A DNA stretch of 64,000 nucleotides from assembly GCA_020086605.1 (NCBI GenBank), contig JACBWW010000008.1, positions 21,307,372-21,371,371 on the forward strand, given 5' to 3'. The notes under the pieces are model-generated. The model saw only the letters and a list, made by a program, of their open reading frames with translations, did no database searches and had not been told where the DNA came from. Of the stretch, positions 50,338-62,500 are shown in pieces. The position numbers and the translations under genes are program-made. Position 1 is the stretch's first letter, and each line of letters begins with the position of its first letter. Source of the stretch: Lanius collurio. Taxonomy: Eukaryota; Chordata; Aves; Passeriformes; Laniidae.

Positions 50338-52429
50338 TACATCAAATGTACTCTCATGAACAACTCCTGGATTAGATATTTTTGTAATTTTCACTCTTAC
50401 AGTTTCTTGAAAGATGAAGGAGAAAAGCAGACTTTATGCTCCTTTATAGAAACTCTTGTTGTTGCTTCCTTTTGGCTGTGTTACCCCTGTTCCCCTACAT
50501 GGCAGAAAGAACTTGTTTTAAAAGAAAAATACCCCTACTAATATGTAAATTCTTCTTAGTGGTTTCCGTGAGGATTCTCAGTTAATACCATAACTAATTT
50601 TTACTAATAATATGACACCATGACATTTCACCAATATCATGGAATGCCTGGGTTCATATCCCATAATTACTGTGATTATTATCACGGGACTAATGCAGCA
50701 AGCTAGACCTAAAGGAGTACAAAATGACACCATTTTTATGAGCACATTTTTAATAATTGCTTGCTTCCCAAGATCTGGGCTAATACCAGGAGAATTGAAT
50801 AAGAAGATGCTCAGATACTGGTCCTGAACATTCTGAGTTTCTTGGGAAGTTTTATAATATCCTACATGATACTACTTATTACTACTTAACATTGATATCT
50901 AAATTGATTGGTTTACAGCCAGCGCAGCTGAGTCTTTGTAAACATCTCCCATCTGTGATGTGAACAAACAGAAACTTTTGAAGAATGAAGGTTGTCACAG
51001 GAAAGGGACACCCTATGGAGTCACAGCCCTGGGTAGTTCAAGGTTTTCCAAGTTAGTTCACATCCCAACAGTTTTTCTGTAAGCTTAGGTTGATTGAAAG
51101 AAAAAAAAATTCATGCAATGTTGAGAGCTAATTGTATTTATTATATACACAGAGAAAATAGGTTCCACTTTATTTAACTATGGAAATTGTGTTCAAAGAC
51201 TAACATTTACTTTTTCCTGCCCTATGAACATGCTCATGTGTTCCCTTATGCATTCTTTTGCCTGATGAATTCACAGTAAAGCAAAATCAATCTTTTGTCT
51301 TTTAAATTAAGGTCATGTTTGTGATTAAGAGTTTAAAACAATTCTTTTCTAAATAAAAAAATAGGAAATAGTTCAACAATAGGTGGAAAATGAACATAGT
51401 TTCTTAAAACAGGAGCTGCAAGTTCATGGATACTGAGGGAACTGGGGACAGCGAGGAATAGAATAGTTCTAGCAAGATTTTAAAAAATAAGAGACTACTT
51501 TGGGAGCTATACAGAGATGGATCCATATGTCTGGACTCAGCCAGTTAATATCTGAGACCAGACTGCTGGAGTGGCCATTTTAATATCTTTACATCTTCTT
51601 TTGGAGGCAGCACAACTTAGCACTGAAGAAAATTGTATCTAGCCTTGTATTCCTGTCTGTGTCTAGCCATGCAAATCAGAAGACCTATTTCTTATCCAAT
51701 GTAAAACATTCAAAGCTGTTTGGTTTTGTAGCTTATAAATATTTATTTCTGTCTATATCTTTATGTGTCCACATTCAATGACTTTCAGAACAAAAAAAAC
51801 CCAATTTGTAGAAACTTCTGCTTGGAAAAACACTGAAGCTATGACAGTATTCCAAATAGGAGCCTTTGTCAATTCTGGCATTAGATTTGACTATAGTATC
51901 AACAGGTATTTATTTAAAAACTATGTTTCAATATATTATGTGAGCTTGTTTGTCTCTCATTTATCCCTAAGACATTGAAAATTACAAAATCCAATAAATC
52001 TAATATAGTATTCACCTTAAATGTTAGCTGGATTGCTGGCATTTAACCAATAGTGCATTTAATGTGTTTAAAAAAAAAAAAAAAAGATGCAAGGGAAACA
52101 ATCTCTGTCTCCTTAAAGGAAGTCATTTGAGCTGATTATACAGAGTGCAATGATGCATTAATACATCACTGGATGTGAAATGTGTACAGTGTATCACATA
52201 ATTCTTTATTTAGAGTTTATTAAACAAGCATTGACCTTCAGTCTTATCATACACAAAACTGTATTCTCATAGTTCGATAAAGTAGGTTGTCAAAGTAAAT
52301 ATTTACAGCAGCAAGTAAAATAAAATCAGGTTATTTTCACTAATGGTCTATGGTGATCATTTATTTTTTGAGCAGCTATATCCTTTCTGTCAAGAGGAAA
52401 CTGTCTTTGGCTTTAGAGATCCCATCCAA
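50338..52429. other. Non-coding stretch before the assembly gap
   Basis: AT-rich unique sequence; open frames at 50356-50541, 50639-50827 and 51763-51978 show no domains. A poly-A run lies at about 52071-52085. The section 52090-52240 contains an 18-bp near-palindrome (TGATGCATTAATACATCA, 52151-52168) and resembles a conserved non-coding element in texture. Confidence 0.6.
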
Positions 52430-52752
52430 NNNNNNNNNNNNNNNNNNNNNNNNNNNNNNNNNNNNNNNNNNNNNNNNNNNNNNNNNNNNNNNNNNNNNNN
52501 NNNNNNNNNNNNNNNNNNNNNNNNNNNNNNNNNNNNNNNNNNNNNNNNNNNNNNNNNNNNNNNNNNNNNNNNNNNNNNNNNNNNNNNNNNNNNNNNNNNN
52601 NNNNNNNNNNNNNNNNNNNNNNNNNNNNNNNNNNNNNNNNNNNNNNNNNNNNNNNNNNNNNNNNNNNNNNNNNNNNNNNNNNNNNNNNNNNNNNNNNNNN
52701 NNNNNNNNNNNNNNNNNNNNNNNNNNNNNNNNNNNNNNNNNNNNNNNNNNNN
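52430..52752. other. Assembly gap (323 N)
   Basis: A run of N between GATCCCATCCAA and GGAGGTGTTCAACAAG. Its content is unknown and its true length may differ. The open frames drawn across it are meaningless. Confidence 1.
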
Positions 52753-54679
52753 GGAGGTGTTCAACAAGAAAGAATTTCTATTGCCAGTTTAACACAGGAG
52801 AAATGAAGGTGAAACTTTCATTTCATAGAACTGTCTTCTTCTCTGATCCAAAAGCAATTGGAAATGATGCCACAGAAACGTTTTTTTCTTTGAGATTTTA
52901 CAAAGAGATATCTAATTAATACAGAAATAACTTCAGAAGGTGCATAGTGCAGTCTTTTGAAAACATTTATGATACAAAAGCTGTGTAAAGACATGATAAA
53001 ACATGAAAATTACATAGCAGTGGTTCCTTTCTTTTGTAACAGATTTCTAATTAAACAAATATTTCTAAGATTTGCTTTTCTCCCAGTTTTTACTTGTAAC
53101 ATAATTGCATGAAAAATATATTCAGTAAGAGGTATATTTCCTTGAAACACACAAGCCCAAGATTTACTTGCATTTTCAAGTCCCTTGCATTTTCAAGTCC
53201 CTTCTGAATCTGCAAAGATTCCGAATTCTCTAAAATAACTTCTATAGCCATGGTAGGACTAAAGGGGACTAGAGACTACGGGGGATGTGTGACATCCTAG
53301 AAATAAATGTGGGAAGCAGCAGGCTTGTATCCAAATTAGAGGACATAGGAATTTGGAGGGTCATCAGGCTCCTGCAACATCAGCAGTGGGTGCTACGGAC
53401 TCTGCAGCTGTAGGCTATTTAATAGGGAAAAGCTGAAAGCAGCATAAACCACTTCCTGCTCTGGTGAGTCTTAAGCCTTGTTCAAAGAATCAATCCATTG
53501 CTATTCAGACAATGTTAAATGTCTTTAAAATTTATGTGTGAAGAGTGATTTATAGACTGCTGTTCCAGGTTTACTGAAGAATGCAAAGATGCAGCAGTGC
53601 CGCTGTGTGCTTAGCAGGGGTGCTGTTATGTGTCCATTTACTTCTTTATCCAGATATCACTCTAGGTGGGAAGAATTTCTTTCTTGTCCTTCCCATGCTC
53701 CCTATACACTCTGGCTCTGGCCTCTTAGAATCACTCTGTAGGATAAAAAATTTTGTTCATAATTATCAAGTTACTTTATAGTTAAACCACTGCGAGAAGG
53801 ACTTCTAAGTATTTACTGATTATCTTGCTACCTTAAAATAAAAAACAAATTCATTTGCTTTGATAAATTTACATTTGGTGGATTTTACTACATTAGAAAC
53901 TGAAAAAAACCCCCAAAATATAAACTAATTTTTATTTGAAACTATGGATGAAAACTGTTTTATTTGATGGAAGTAAATATTCATTAGAGATGGGCTGAAC
54001 ATAAGCTGCTCAAACCTAAAGGAGTATCATGGCATGTGGCCTATTAGCTGCACGAGGATGAATGACAGAACAGACTCATGGAGAAACAGGTAGAGGTCAA
54101 TATGGTATAGCTGATCACAGTAACTGCTTGTGTGTCTGCTTGAGCAGCTAGTCAGTATCAGGCAAGATAACTTAAAAGTAATGATAAGAATAGTCTGCAC
54201 AGGTAATTTCTAACAGCTGAAACATTGTGTCCTCATGCCATTTTTAGTCAGTACTAACTTGTTTATATGTCTTGATTTGCTTTGCATGTGTAAAATTGAT
54301 ATTTTTCTCTCAGGTTTCCCAATAAAGGCATCAGTACAGGAAAGAGAGGGAGGAAAAAGAGAAATATTATATTTTTATAATAATTAATCTGTGCTTTTTG
54401 GACTTGTCTTCTGTCACTGGGTGTAAGTTTGTAGCTAGTCCTCAGCCTTTCCAAGAAATAAAAAATTGTACATTATGTACTCAGAACAAAACCAAACCTG
54501 TGACCATGTGAATCCATGAATATATCAGTGAGCATTTCATGTTAGGATTATTTTTTTAATGTTTGCTGTCAAGTTATTTCTTTATTACCCAAGAGGAATT
54601 TATTAAGCTTGTATATTATTCTACTTTAACAATGATCACATCCTTTTTCCTTTGCCTTTACCTCTATGTCATAACTTGT
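52753..54679. other. Non-coding stretch, no gene seen
   Basis: Unique AT-rich sequence. An exact 17-bp tandem duplication (TTGCATTTTCAAGTCCC) occupies 53168-53184 and 53185-53201. Open frames at 53581-53781 and 54263-54454 have no recognisable product. Confidence 0.65.
53168..53201. repeat. Exact 17-bp tandem duplication
   Basis: TTGCATTTTCAAGTCCC at 53168-53184 is repeated without change at 53185-53201. A slippage-type duplication with no coding context. Confidence 0.95.
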
Positions 54680-55063
54680 TGGAGCATTGAGATTGCTCAG
54701 TCTAGAGAAAAGAAGGCTTTGAGAGGCTTAGGTCAGCCTTCCAGTAGCTCCAGGGGACTTGCAAGAGGGCTGGAGAAGGACATTTCTTGAAGCCATGTAG
54801 TGATAGGGCAAGGGGGAATGGTCTTATGCATATGTTTAGATATTAGGAAAACTTCTTAAATGTGTGGGTGGTGAAACACTGGAACAGGTTGCCCAGAAAA
54901 GTTGTGGAGGTCCCATCCCTGGAAGTGTGCAAGGCCGGGCTGGGTGGTGCTCTGAGTAACTTGATCTAGTGGAAGGTTCACTGCCCATGGCAGGGAGGTT
55001 GAAACCAGATGATGTTTAAGAACACCTCCAAGACAAAATTTTCTATGATTCAATTTTTCTATG
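54680..55063 (+). mobile_element. CR1 LINE 3' end
   Basis: A 5'-truncated CR1 tail: GAGATTGCTCAGTCTAGAGAA, CAGCCTTCCAGTAGCTCCAG, CATGTAGTGATAGGGCAAGG, CACTGGAACAGGTTGCCCAG, CATCCCTGGAAGTGTGCAAG and TTCACTGCCCATGGCAGGGA, ending in TTCTATGATTCAATTTTTCTATGG. It belongs to the same subfamily as the minus-strand copy at 49983. Small internal deletions separate the coding remnant from the 3' UTR. Confidence 0.93.
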
Positions 55064-58000
55064 GTAACTTCCTTCTCTGAAGGTAAAAAATGATAAATAC
55101 ATTATGTTTCCTCAGAATAATTTGCAACTATTTTATCTTATTTGCATATATATTAAAGTATATATTTGGATTGCCACTCTTTGTTCTTCTGCATATTCAG
55201 TAGTTATCTTTGTGTATTAGAGTTCTTTGGATTTCAGTTATTAAAGAGTGAAAGTGCTGTTTGAGAGACAAGCTCTAGCTGTACAAAGGATCTTAAAAGT
55301 CCTCAGGATCACCAGTTGCTTTTGAAAATGGACTAATTTTTCTTTAAGTAACCTAATAATTTGTTCTCTTTTCCAGACCTGTACATCGGTATTCATTTCT
55401 CTGTTAAGGATTTTTTAATAAATTATTGAATTGGCATTGAGAGAGCTACAAACCTTGTCATGCTCTGGGTCCTTCTTCTTTTAATTTTTGCCACGCTGGC
55501 CTATTTCCAAAAAATGAACCATTATTTAGCTGTCTTATGAAAGACTTTCTTACTTAGCTGGACCTGCTCTTGCACTGTTCTCTGACATTTTATAAAGCTT
55601 GGCTGTATTATCAGACACTTGGATCTCTTTTACTTCACTTGCACTTGCTGTCAGCCACTCTTTCTTGCCAAATATGGAGCCCAGCCCAAAACAAATCACT
55701 GTTCATGTTTTGGTTTCAAGTGCCCTGACCAGTGTGATTTCCAGTTCTCTTCAGTTTTGGCCAAGTGCCAAGTGCACCAGCCTTATTACAAACTCCTGAA
55801 ACTCGAGGTTTGTAATGGAAGTGCTGACACAGCCCTAAATATTGGCAAGAACAACATAATTATAATTATGCAAGGAGAGATGAGCAAGAAGGACACGATT
55901 GTTGAACACAGGAAAAGAGCTGCTCTCATTAATCATCTCATACATTTGAGAAAATGACTTTGGAAAAGGAAAGGTTAAAATGCTGAACTACTGAAAGAAG
56001 GTGAACAGAAGACCACAGTTCATCCCAGCGTTCCTATTATAGCATCCAGAGATAATGAGGAGATTAAATTTCTCTGAATAAGGACTGTGCTAAATATAAT
56101 TGTTGTTCCCTTAGGGTCCAATATTAAGCACTGTAGCAAAATGAAACAGAAGAAATTGGAGCCAAACTCTAGGAGAAGCTGATATTGATACTCTGCTACA
56201 GATATTTTTTTCCAGGCTGTGGCATGGTTTCTAATTTTACACCAGCTTTCAGCAAGCGATTATTTTCTTTGAATTAGACTAGTCACAGGGTGTGACTAGT
56301 CCTTTCAACCTGTTAGAAAGAGCAGGAAATATGTATCTAGATAGACAGATGGATACAGGGGATCGAGTGTGTGTCCTTGTACATGCACACAGACAAACAA
56401 GTTATTTCTTTGGATGTTTGGATGTTTGTACATGGACTTTTGGGCACAAACTCATGAACTTAGTGTATGAAGACCTATAGTGGCTTCTGAACATCCTTTT
56501 ATGTAGAAGTTCCAAATAAGAATCCCTCTCCTAAAACCTGAAATATGTTATCTGGTGTATTTGTAATAGTACAGGCTTTCTGCATGAAGCTGTTAGGAAT
56601 CATCTTACTCTGACTATATATTATGTGGCTACAATTTCTTTAAAAAATACTCAGATAAATATATACATAATACCCCTTACAGAAATATGATAGATGAACA
56701 GATTTATAGGGTTTTTAATAAATAAAATCAGAAAGCTACCAGAAAAGTAGGTGAGTGAGATTTCTAGTCCTGACTTAATGATTTGTTTAAGAAACATCCA
56801 CATCCGTTGCAATGGCTAGATGGTTTGTTAGGATGCAATCATGTGTGAAATTATTAGGAAAATATTAGCTTTTCAGTTTGGACAAAAAATTAAGCTGAAC
56901 TTGAGTTAATTGTTTTTACTGTCTGTTTCACAGACATTCTCTTTAACTGAAAGATACTTTATATCTTGTTTCCATACAGGCCTGGCATCGGTGAGCTTTA
57001 TTTTCTGCCGAGAGTGGAGTCATAGTCATTGGCCTGGGATGACAAAGCTGATAAATCTGGATCTTTTCTCTTAGATGCTCACAATGGCCTAGACTGATGG
57101 CTAGAACTAGAAAATGTCATCAGATGTTAATGCTGAGGTGCCACCATCTTACCTGTGAATGAATGTTTGTTACTACTCAGCATATACATCCTTTTTTAAC
57201 TAAGTGTAAAGATGAATTAATATTTCATGCAAACACATTCTCATATGAAAGAAATTATAAAAATTATTTGATCTAAAATTAAAAAATATTATATTTTCCT
57301 CTACTAATTTTCTCCTAAGTTAAATTTTCCCCTAAGTTCCCTTACACACATAATACCTTAATGAAATTTTACAAATATTAAAGGAGGAGCGAATCTCCTT
57401 CATTTTCCAATACACCTCTAAAAAACCCTATCATAAATAGGTGCAGTTCCCAGTGCAGCTGGTGATCAATGTGGTTCTCTATACTGGAGTTTAGTTTGAC
57501 TCTTGCATCATTATATCTGTAGATTTTTAAAACATTCCTGTGTGTTAGTTTTATACCTGTTGGCAGATAGATTTCTTATGGCCCCATAGTCACAGGAGAG
57601 CTCTGGGATATTAAATAAAATCGGCAGGCAGAAGGAATGACTACACAACTGATAGACTGAAAAATCATTAAATAGTTGGCAACTTAGCTGTAGAATGAAA
57701 GGTACCAGCTGCTGAATGTGAAATTTAAAGAGTCAGAGAATGAGAGTAGAGGCAGAAGTTCAAAGCATTTACCTGACAAAGAATCCCTTGACTGCTCTCA
57801 GTGTGTTGCTGAGTCTTAAACTGAGAGATTTCATAGTTATTAGTTTAGACCTCCTGCAAGGAAAGGTATCTCAAACGGTGCCATGCAGCACAAATTTTGA
57901 GGTATCTAGCTAGATTCCATGCACTGAAAAGGACAGAAAGAAATATGTAATAACATGAAAACAACAAAATAGGTTTAATTTCTTTCAACCAGTCTCATTG

Positions 58001-58249
58001 CACAGCATTGTAAAAGTTTGTATGTGATAGCATCAGGCTTTGGCCAGATGACTGAGCTGAGTACACAGAAAATATTTCCATTTATTGCAAGATACTGGAT
58101 AGTCATAGCTCTGTAATTTTAGCTGTTGTCCGTAGAAACGTACTCCAGATTTACCCATATGTGCATGACCTATGGTCTCTTTATTAATACTATTTAATGT
58201 TGTGATGATGCAGTTAATGATTCCTCAAAGAATACTGCATCAAAAAGTG
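55064..58249. other. Non-coding stretch, no gene seen
   Basis: Unique sequence with short, featureless open frames (55599-55799, 55619-55957, 56292-56480). It contains a strong 10-bp hairpin at 56277-56301 and a perfect 16-bp palindrome CATAATTATAATTATG at 55855-55870. No RNA gene or transposon was recognised. Confidence 0.6.
56277..56301. repeat. Perfect 10-bp hairpin, 5-base loop
   Basis: The arms GACTAGTCAC (56277-56286) and GTGACTAGTC (56292-56301) are exact reverse complements around the loop AGGGT. It is more stable than the AT palindromes elsewhere in the window. No element or gene is associated with it. Confidence 0.85.
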
Positions 58250-58960
58250 TCTTCTACATTCATACAGACTGGAGAATGAGAGACTGGAGAGCAGTGCCAT
58301 GGAAAGGGCCCTGGGGGTCCTGGTCAGTGGCAAGTTGAACGTGAGCCAGCAGTGCCCTGGCAGCCAGGAGGGCCAAGCGTGTCCTGGGGGCATCAGGCAC
58401 AGCATGGCCAGCAGGGCAAGGGAGGGGACTGTCCCCTCTGCTCTGCACTGGGGCAGCCCCACCTCGAGTGCTGGGGGCAGCTTTGGGTAATACAGCATAG
58501 GAAGATCATAAAGCTATTAGAGAATGCCCACAGGAGGGCCATGGGGATGTTGAAGGCTTGAGGGGAAGCTGTAAGAGGAGCAGCTTGGTCTGGGTCAGCC
58601 TGGAGGAGACCAAAGAGAGAGCACATTGCAGTCTACAACTTCCTTGTGAGGGGACATGGAGGGCAGGTATTGATCTCTTCTCTGTGGCAACCAGTGACAG
58701 GACTTCTGGAAATGACCTGAAGTTCTGTCAGAGTAGATTAAGGTTGGATATTAGAGAAGCATTCTTCACCCAAAGGGTTCCAGCTGGGCACTGGGACAGG
58801 CTCCCCAGGGCAGTGGTCACAGGACCAAGCTTGAGAGAGTTCAAGAAGTGTTGGGACAATGCTCTTGGGCACATGGTGTAACTCTTGGGAATGGGGCTGT
58901 GCAGGGCCAAGAGTGATCTTTATGGGTCTCTTCCAAATCAGTTTACTCTATGATTCGTTG
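58250..58960 (+). mobile_element. CR1 LINE 3' part
   Basis: About 710 bp of CR1 with the C-terminal reverse-transcriptase coding part and 3' UTR: GGGGGTCCTGGTCAGTGGCA (58311), GTGAGCCAGCAGTGCCCTGG, GGGCATCAGGCACAGCATGG (58387), GATCTCTTCTCTGTGGCAAC (58671) and TTCACCCAAAGGGTTCCAGC, ending in TTTACTCTATGATTCGTTGAT. Stops and frameshifts break the frame; pieces survive as open frames at 58352-58561 and 58558-58881. It is GC-rich against its AT-rich surroundings. Confidence 0.93.
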
Positions 58961-59269
58961 ATTTTAGGATTTCATTATTCCCTCCTAACCTCATTCACTA
59001 TAGAACCAAGAAAACGCTCAAAAGAGGGTACAGACGAGAAAGGTAAAGAATGAATTTTATGTGAAAGCTGATCAAATGAGGTATTTTGTTAGATGGTTAA
59101 TTCCAATGAAATAAATGTAAAAATTAAGTGAAAGAAACATAAAAATTAAAACTAGAATGGCATGGAACTTCACCTTGTTATTCAACATGTCAGAAAAAGA
59201 AATGGAAAATACTTAATCAGATGTTTCAAGATCCTGAATAGAATTTAAGAGCAGAGGGAAAAGGGCCTT
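58961..59269. other. Short AT-rich spacer between two CR1 copies
   Basis: A roughly 300-bp spacer separating two plus-strand CR1 tails of the same subfamily. A-rich, with no gene or repeat recognised. Confidence 0.6.
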
Positions 59270-59527
59270 TTGGGCTGGGGACCAGTGACTAGGATACCAC
59301 TTTTATCTCAGAGAGCTACAGTGCAGTAGGGTGAACATTTGGGAGTTTGTCTTTTATCTACTGAGGATTACAGTGTTCACACACAGCAGCAAGTCTAAGT
59401 TCAAGAAGAATTTTGACAAGACTACCAGGAGTATGATGTGATTCTTGGGATGTTCTGTGCAGAGTGAGGAGTTGAACTCAATGTTCCTAATGTGTTCCTT
59501 CTAATTCAGCATATTCTATCATTCTAT
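59270..59527 (+). mobile_element. CR1 LINE 3' end, older copy
   Basis: The clear part is about 59395-59527: AAGTTCAAGAAGAATTTTGACA, ATGATGTGATTCTTGGGATG, GAGGAGTTGAACTCAATG and the terminal TATTCTATCATTCTATGA octamer-type repeats. To the left, GGGACCAGTGACTAGGATA at about 59278 fits the same family, but the intervening sequence is decayed, so the left border is an estimate. Same subfamily as the copy at 58250-58960. Confidence 0.8.
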
Positions 59528-62500
59528 GAGCATGTCCAGAAACTGGAATGTCACTTTCATGTACAGAATCCTCTTTGCTATGTTCAGAACACTGTTTCAA
59601 AATAACAGTTTAGGCAAAAATAGATTAATTGCAAGCATAAGATGTTCAAAATAATAAAGCTAATTAGCATAGTTTGTGAGGTTCATAGAAAAGAATCTGA
59701 GAGGTAGAATATAAGACTTTGTTTTAAAGAAAATATATTTACTTGAACAAAATTTATGTAACCTGTTGTGTTACTCAAAATGCATAGAAACAAGTTTTAC
59801 TGTGTCTTACTATTTTTACTGAGAGTAACTGCTATACTTTTTCACTGATCCCCAACACACTGACAAAACACAAAGGTACAATGTCTCCTCCCAGTCACAA
59901 TTAATAAACACTCAAAGTATGTGTAAAACAGTTAAGTTACCTTTATCATTCAGATTAATAAAGACTAAGGCTGAGATCACAGTCTGCTGTTCGCACCATT
60001 TCAGGTGCTGATGTCAACCAAGATCTGAACACTGAGAGGAAATATCTTGATTGTGACAAGTTTCCCAACAAATCACATTGTCACACAAGAGATTTTCCAG
60101 GATGTATAGCTGCAATTTACTTTTTTTAAGCTAAACATCTCTGTTTTAAATATTTATATATATATATATATATCACTGAGAGTGTTTTCATTGTCATGTA
60201 ATGAATATACATAGAATGAGCTTTATGTCAGAGATGGGCAGGCAGACTTTCTGTGTTTAGGTGTATACACAGAATATTCCATGAATATGTGTTTAAATGC
60301 AAGTGGTTATTACTTCATGTATAGAGTACATTCTTTAATATCTGTGGCCAAATTGTGATAGCCCTGTTTAGACTAAAAAGTCTCATATTCCATCAATGGC
60401 AGCGGAAAAATGACATCACAGTAGAATTCAGAGCTATTCAGAAGGAATAAAATAAAAAAAAAGTTAGACTGTACATGCACCCAAAGTATTTCTTCATTTC
60501 TATGATGTTGGTACAGATGATAGTTTGTGAAGCTTTTCTTCCAATCCATTTTGTGCCTTTTTTAGTTATTTAAGAAACTGTGAAGTACTGGTTCTACATT
60601 TAGCTCTGCTGCTAATTTACTGTATGCAATTGGACATTTACTAGCATGACCATTTAAAATCAAAAGATGAAAGGAAGCCACCCAACAGGAGTTTGGTTTT
60701 TTTAAATTAATCTCCAGATGTCAAAAATTGCAGAATATGGAAACCAATGTAATAGCACTGTTTGTTTTCTAAAACATATTTTCAAGGCTATTGTTTTTTG
60801 TTCAGTTTTCTACTATGTTATTTGGTTAGAAATATTTTGCTCACTCTCAGTGTTACTATCAGATAATCTTCCCAGATACCAGCCTTGACAGAACTAAGTG
60901 AGCAATTTTTATATATAAAGTTGTATTGTTCTCAACATTGCTAGCATAAATATTTTCTATTAATATCAAGCATGTGGAAAAGCAAAATTTTGTCACCTAC
61001 TTCTCTGCATAGATCTTACTGTTGAAAAGGAGAAAAAAACCCTTTCTGCCTTACTTTCTCTTACTAATTTCCTGCCTCTTCTCCCTTTTTACTATTAGAA
61101 AATTCTTGTGTGGACCTAAAATTATTTACTTCCTGTCAGGACTCCTATTAATTATGCCAGATGAACATGATATTTATAACACATTCCAAAACTCTTTTCT
61201 GTTTTGTGTCCAGTGTGGGACACATGACTCAGGAAGGATGATGAGTAGGTGGGTGGACATGCATTCAGAAAAATATCTCTCAAAAGAATTTAAATGTATT
61301 TGATACCAATTACTTTAAGAAAGTTCCTTCTTAGGAAGGAATCTTATTACTCTAACTGCAAAAAGTATTAAGTTTCAGTTTGACAACAAAGCCGTTGAAT
61401 GAATAATGACAAATTCTCACTATGAGTTTTAGAAAATACTGGCTATGGAGTACAAACTAAGGTATAAAAGATAGATATCTGTGGTGAACATTTTCCAGAA
61501 GGATGTTTAGACAGGGTTTAAGGTATACGTGCTATAAATTCTGAATTCTATACAGATAACATTACCAGGAATTACATAAAAAATAAGTCTAGCAAAAGCC
61601 CTGAGAAATTCTATAATGGCAAATGGGAATTTTATACTGATTATAACAGCTAAAGGAAAAGAAATGTTTGTGGAAAAAAGGTGTTTTGCAAACCTACTGA
61701 ACTCCTTAGTTTAATTATAGAGTAAAATCATATTAATGAATTTGCTCAACAAATTGACAATTCCATTTAGTTCTTGTCCCACAATCTCAAAACAACCTGA
61801 AAGATTTAGAATTTGTTCCAAGGGAGGCTGACTAGTTCCCCAAAGGTCTGTGACTGCTTCAAGATATGGAAAGGTTAAGAATAAAGCTCTTCAAGCTGGG
61901 AAAATACAGATCTGAGACAACAGTGGAGAGCACTATAGTTTCAAGGAAGGTGCCCGGACTGTGCTTCTGTTTCCTATAAGGGGGATACCTATTGAAGTTG
62001 CCAGGCAAACAAGTTTAAAACAACAAGTTTTTTATGAACAGAAATGTTGTATCACAGAACATATTAAAACAATCTGCATTTCATTCCAGAACTTTTCATA
62101 AAGTACGTAGAAAGTAATTAGAAAGTAATAGATGAATGGTGTGTGAAAAAATCATGGATGTGATGACAGAAATTTAACCTGTGTTATAAGAAATTGAGAT
62201 GGTAATGAACTTCGATATTTTGTTCTTTGCTTGCCTTCTTGTTTTTATTTCTTTATAATTCTCCATTGGTGGTGGACTCACTCAGGAGGCCACTATTAAG
62301 TAATATTTCTGTACATGGCAGTTTAATATAACCTTGAATCTAGTCCCAGTGTTTATTTTTTTAAATGAAAAATAGCAACGGGAATTTGGTCTTGCCAAAT
62401 CTCTGAATTACTTCAGATGTGTTTTTGGATGGCGAGTGAATTCAATCTGGAGTAGAGGAATTTGCGCTGTCTTGATTGCATTCCTATTAACATTTTAATG

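Noticed and set aside
50639..50827. Hydrophobic open frame resembling a mitochondrial membrane protein (possible nuclear mitochondrial insert)
   Set aside because: The resemblance does not extend beyond a few hydrophobic residues, and no mitochondrial gene order or tRNA flanks it.
52753..52770. CR1 fragment at the right edge of the gap
   Set aside because: Only about a dozen bases match the CR1 wording and the sequence then departs from it; too short to call.
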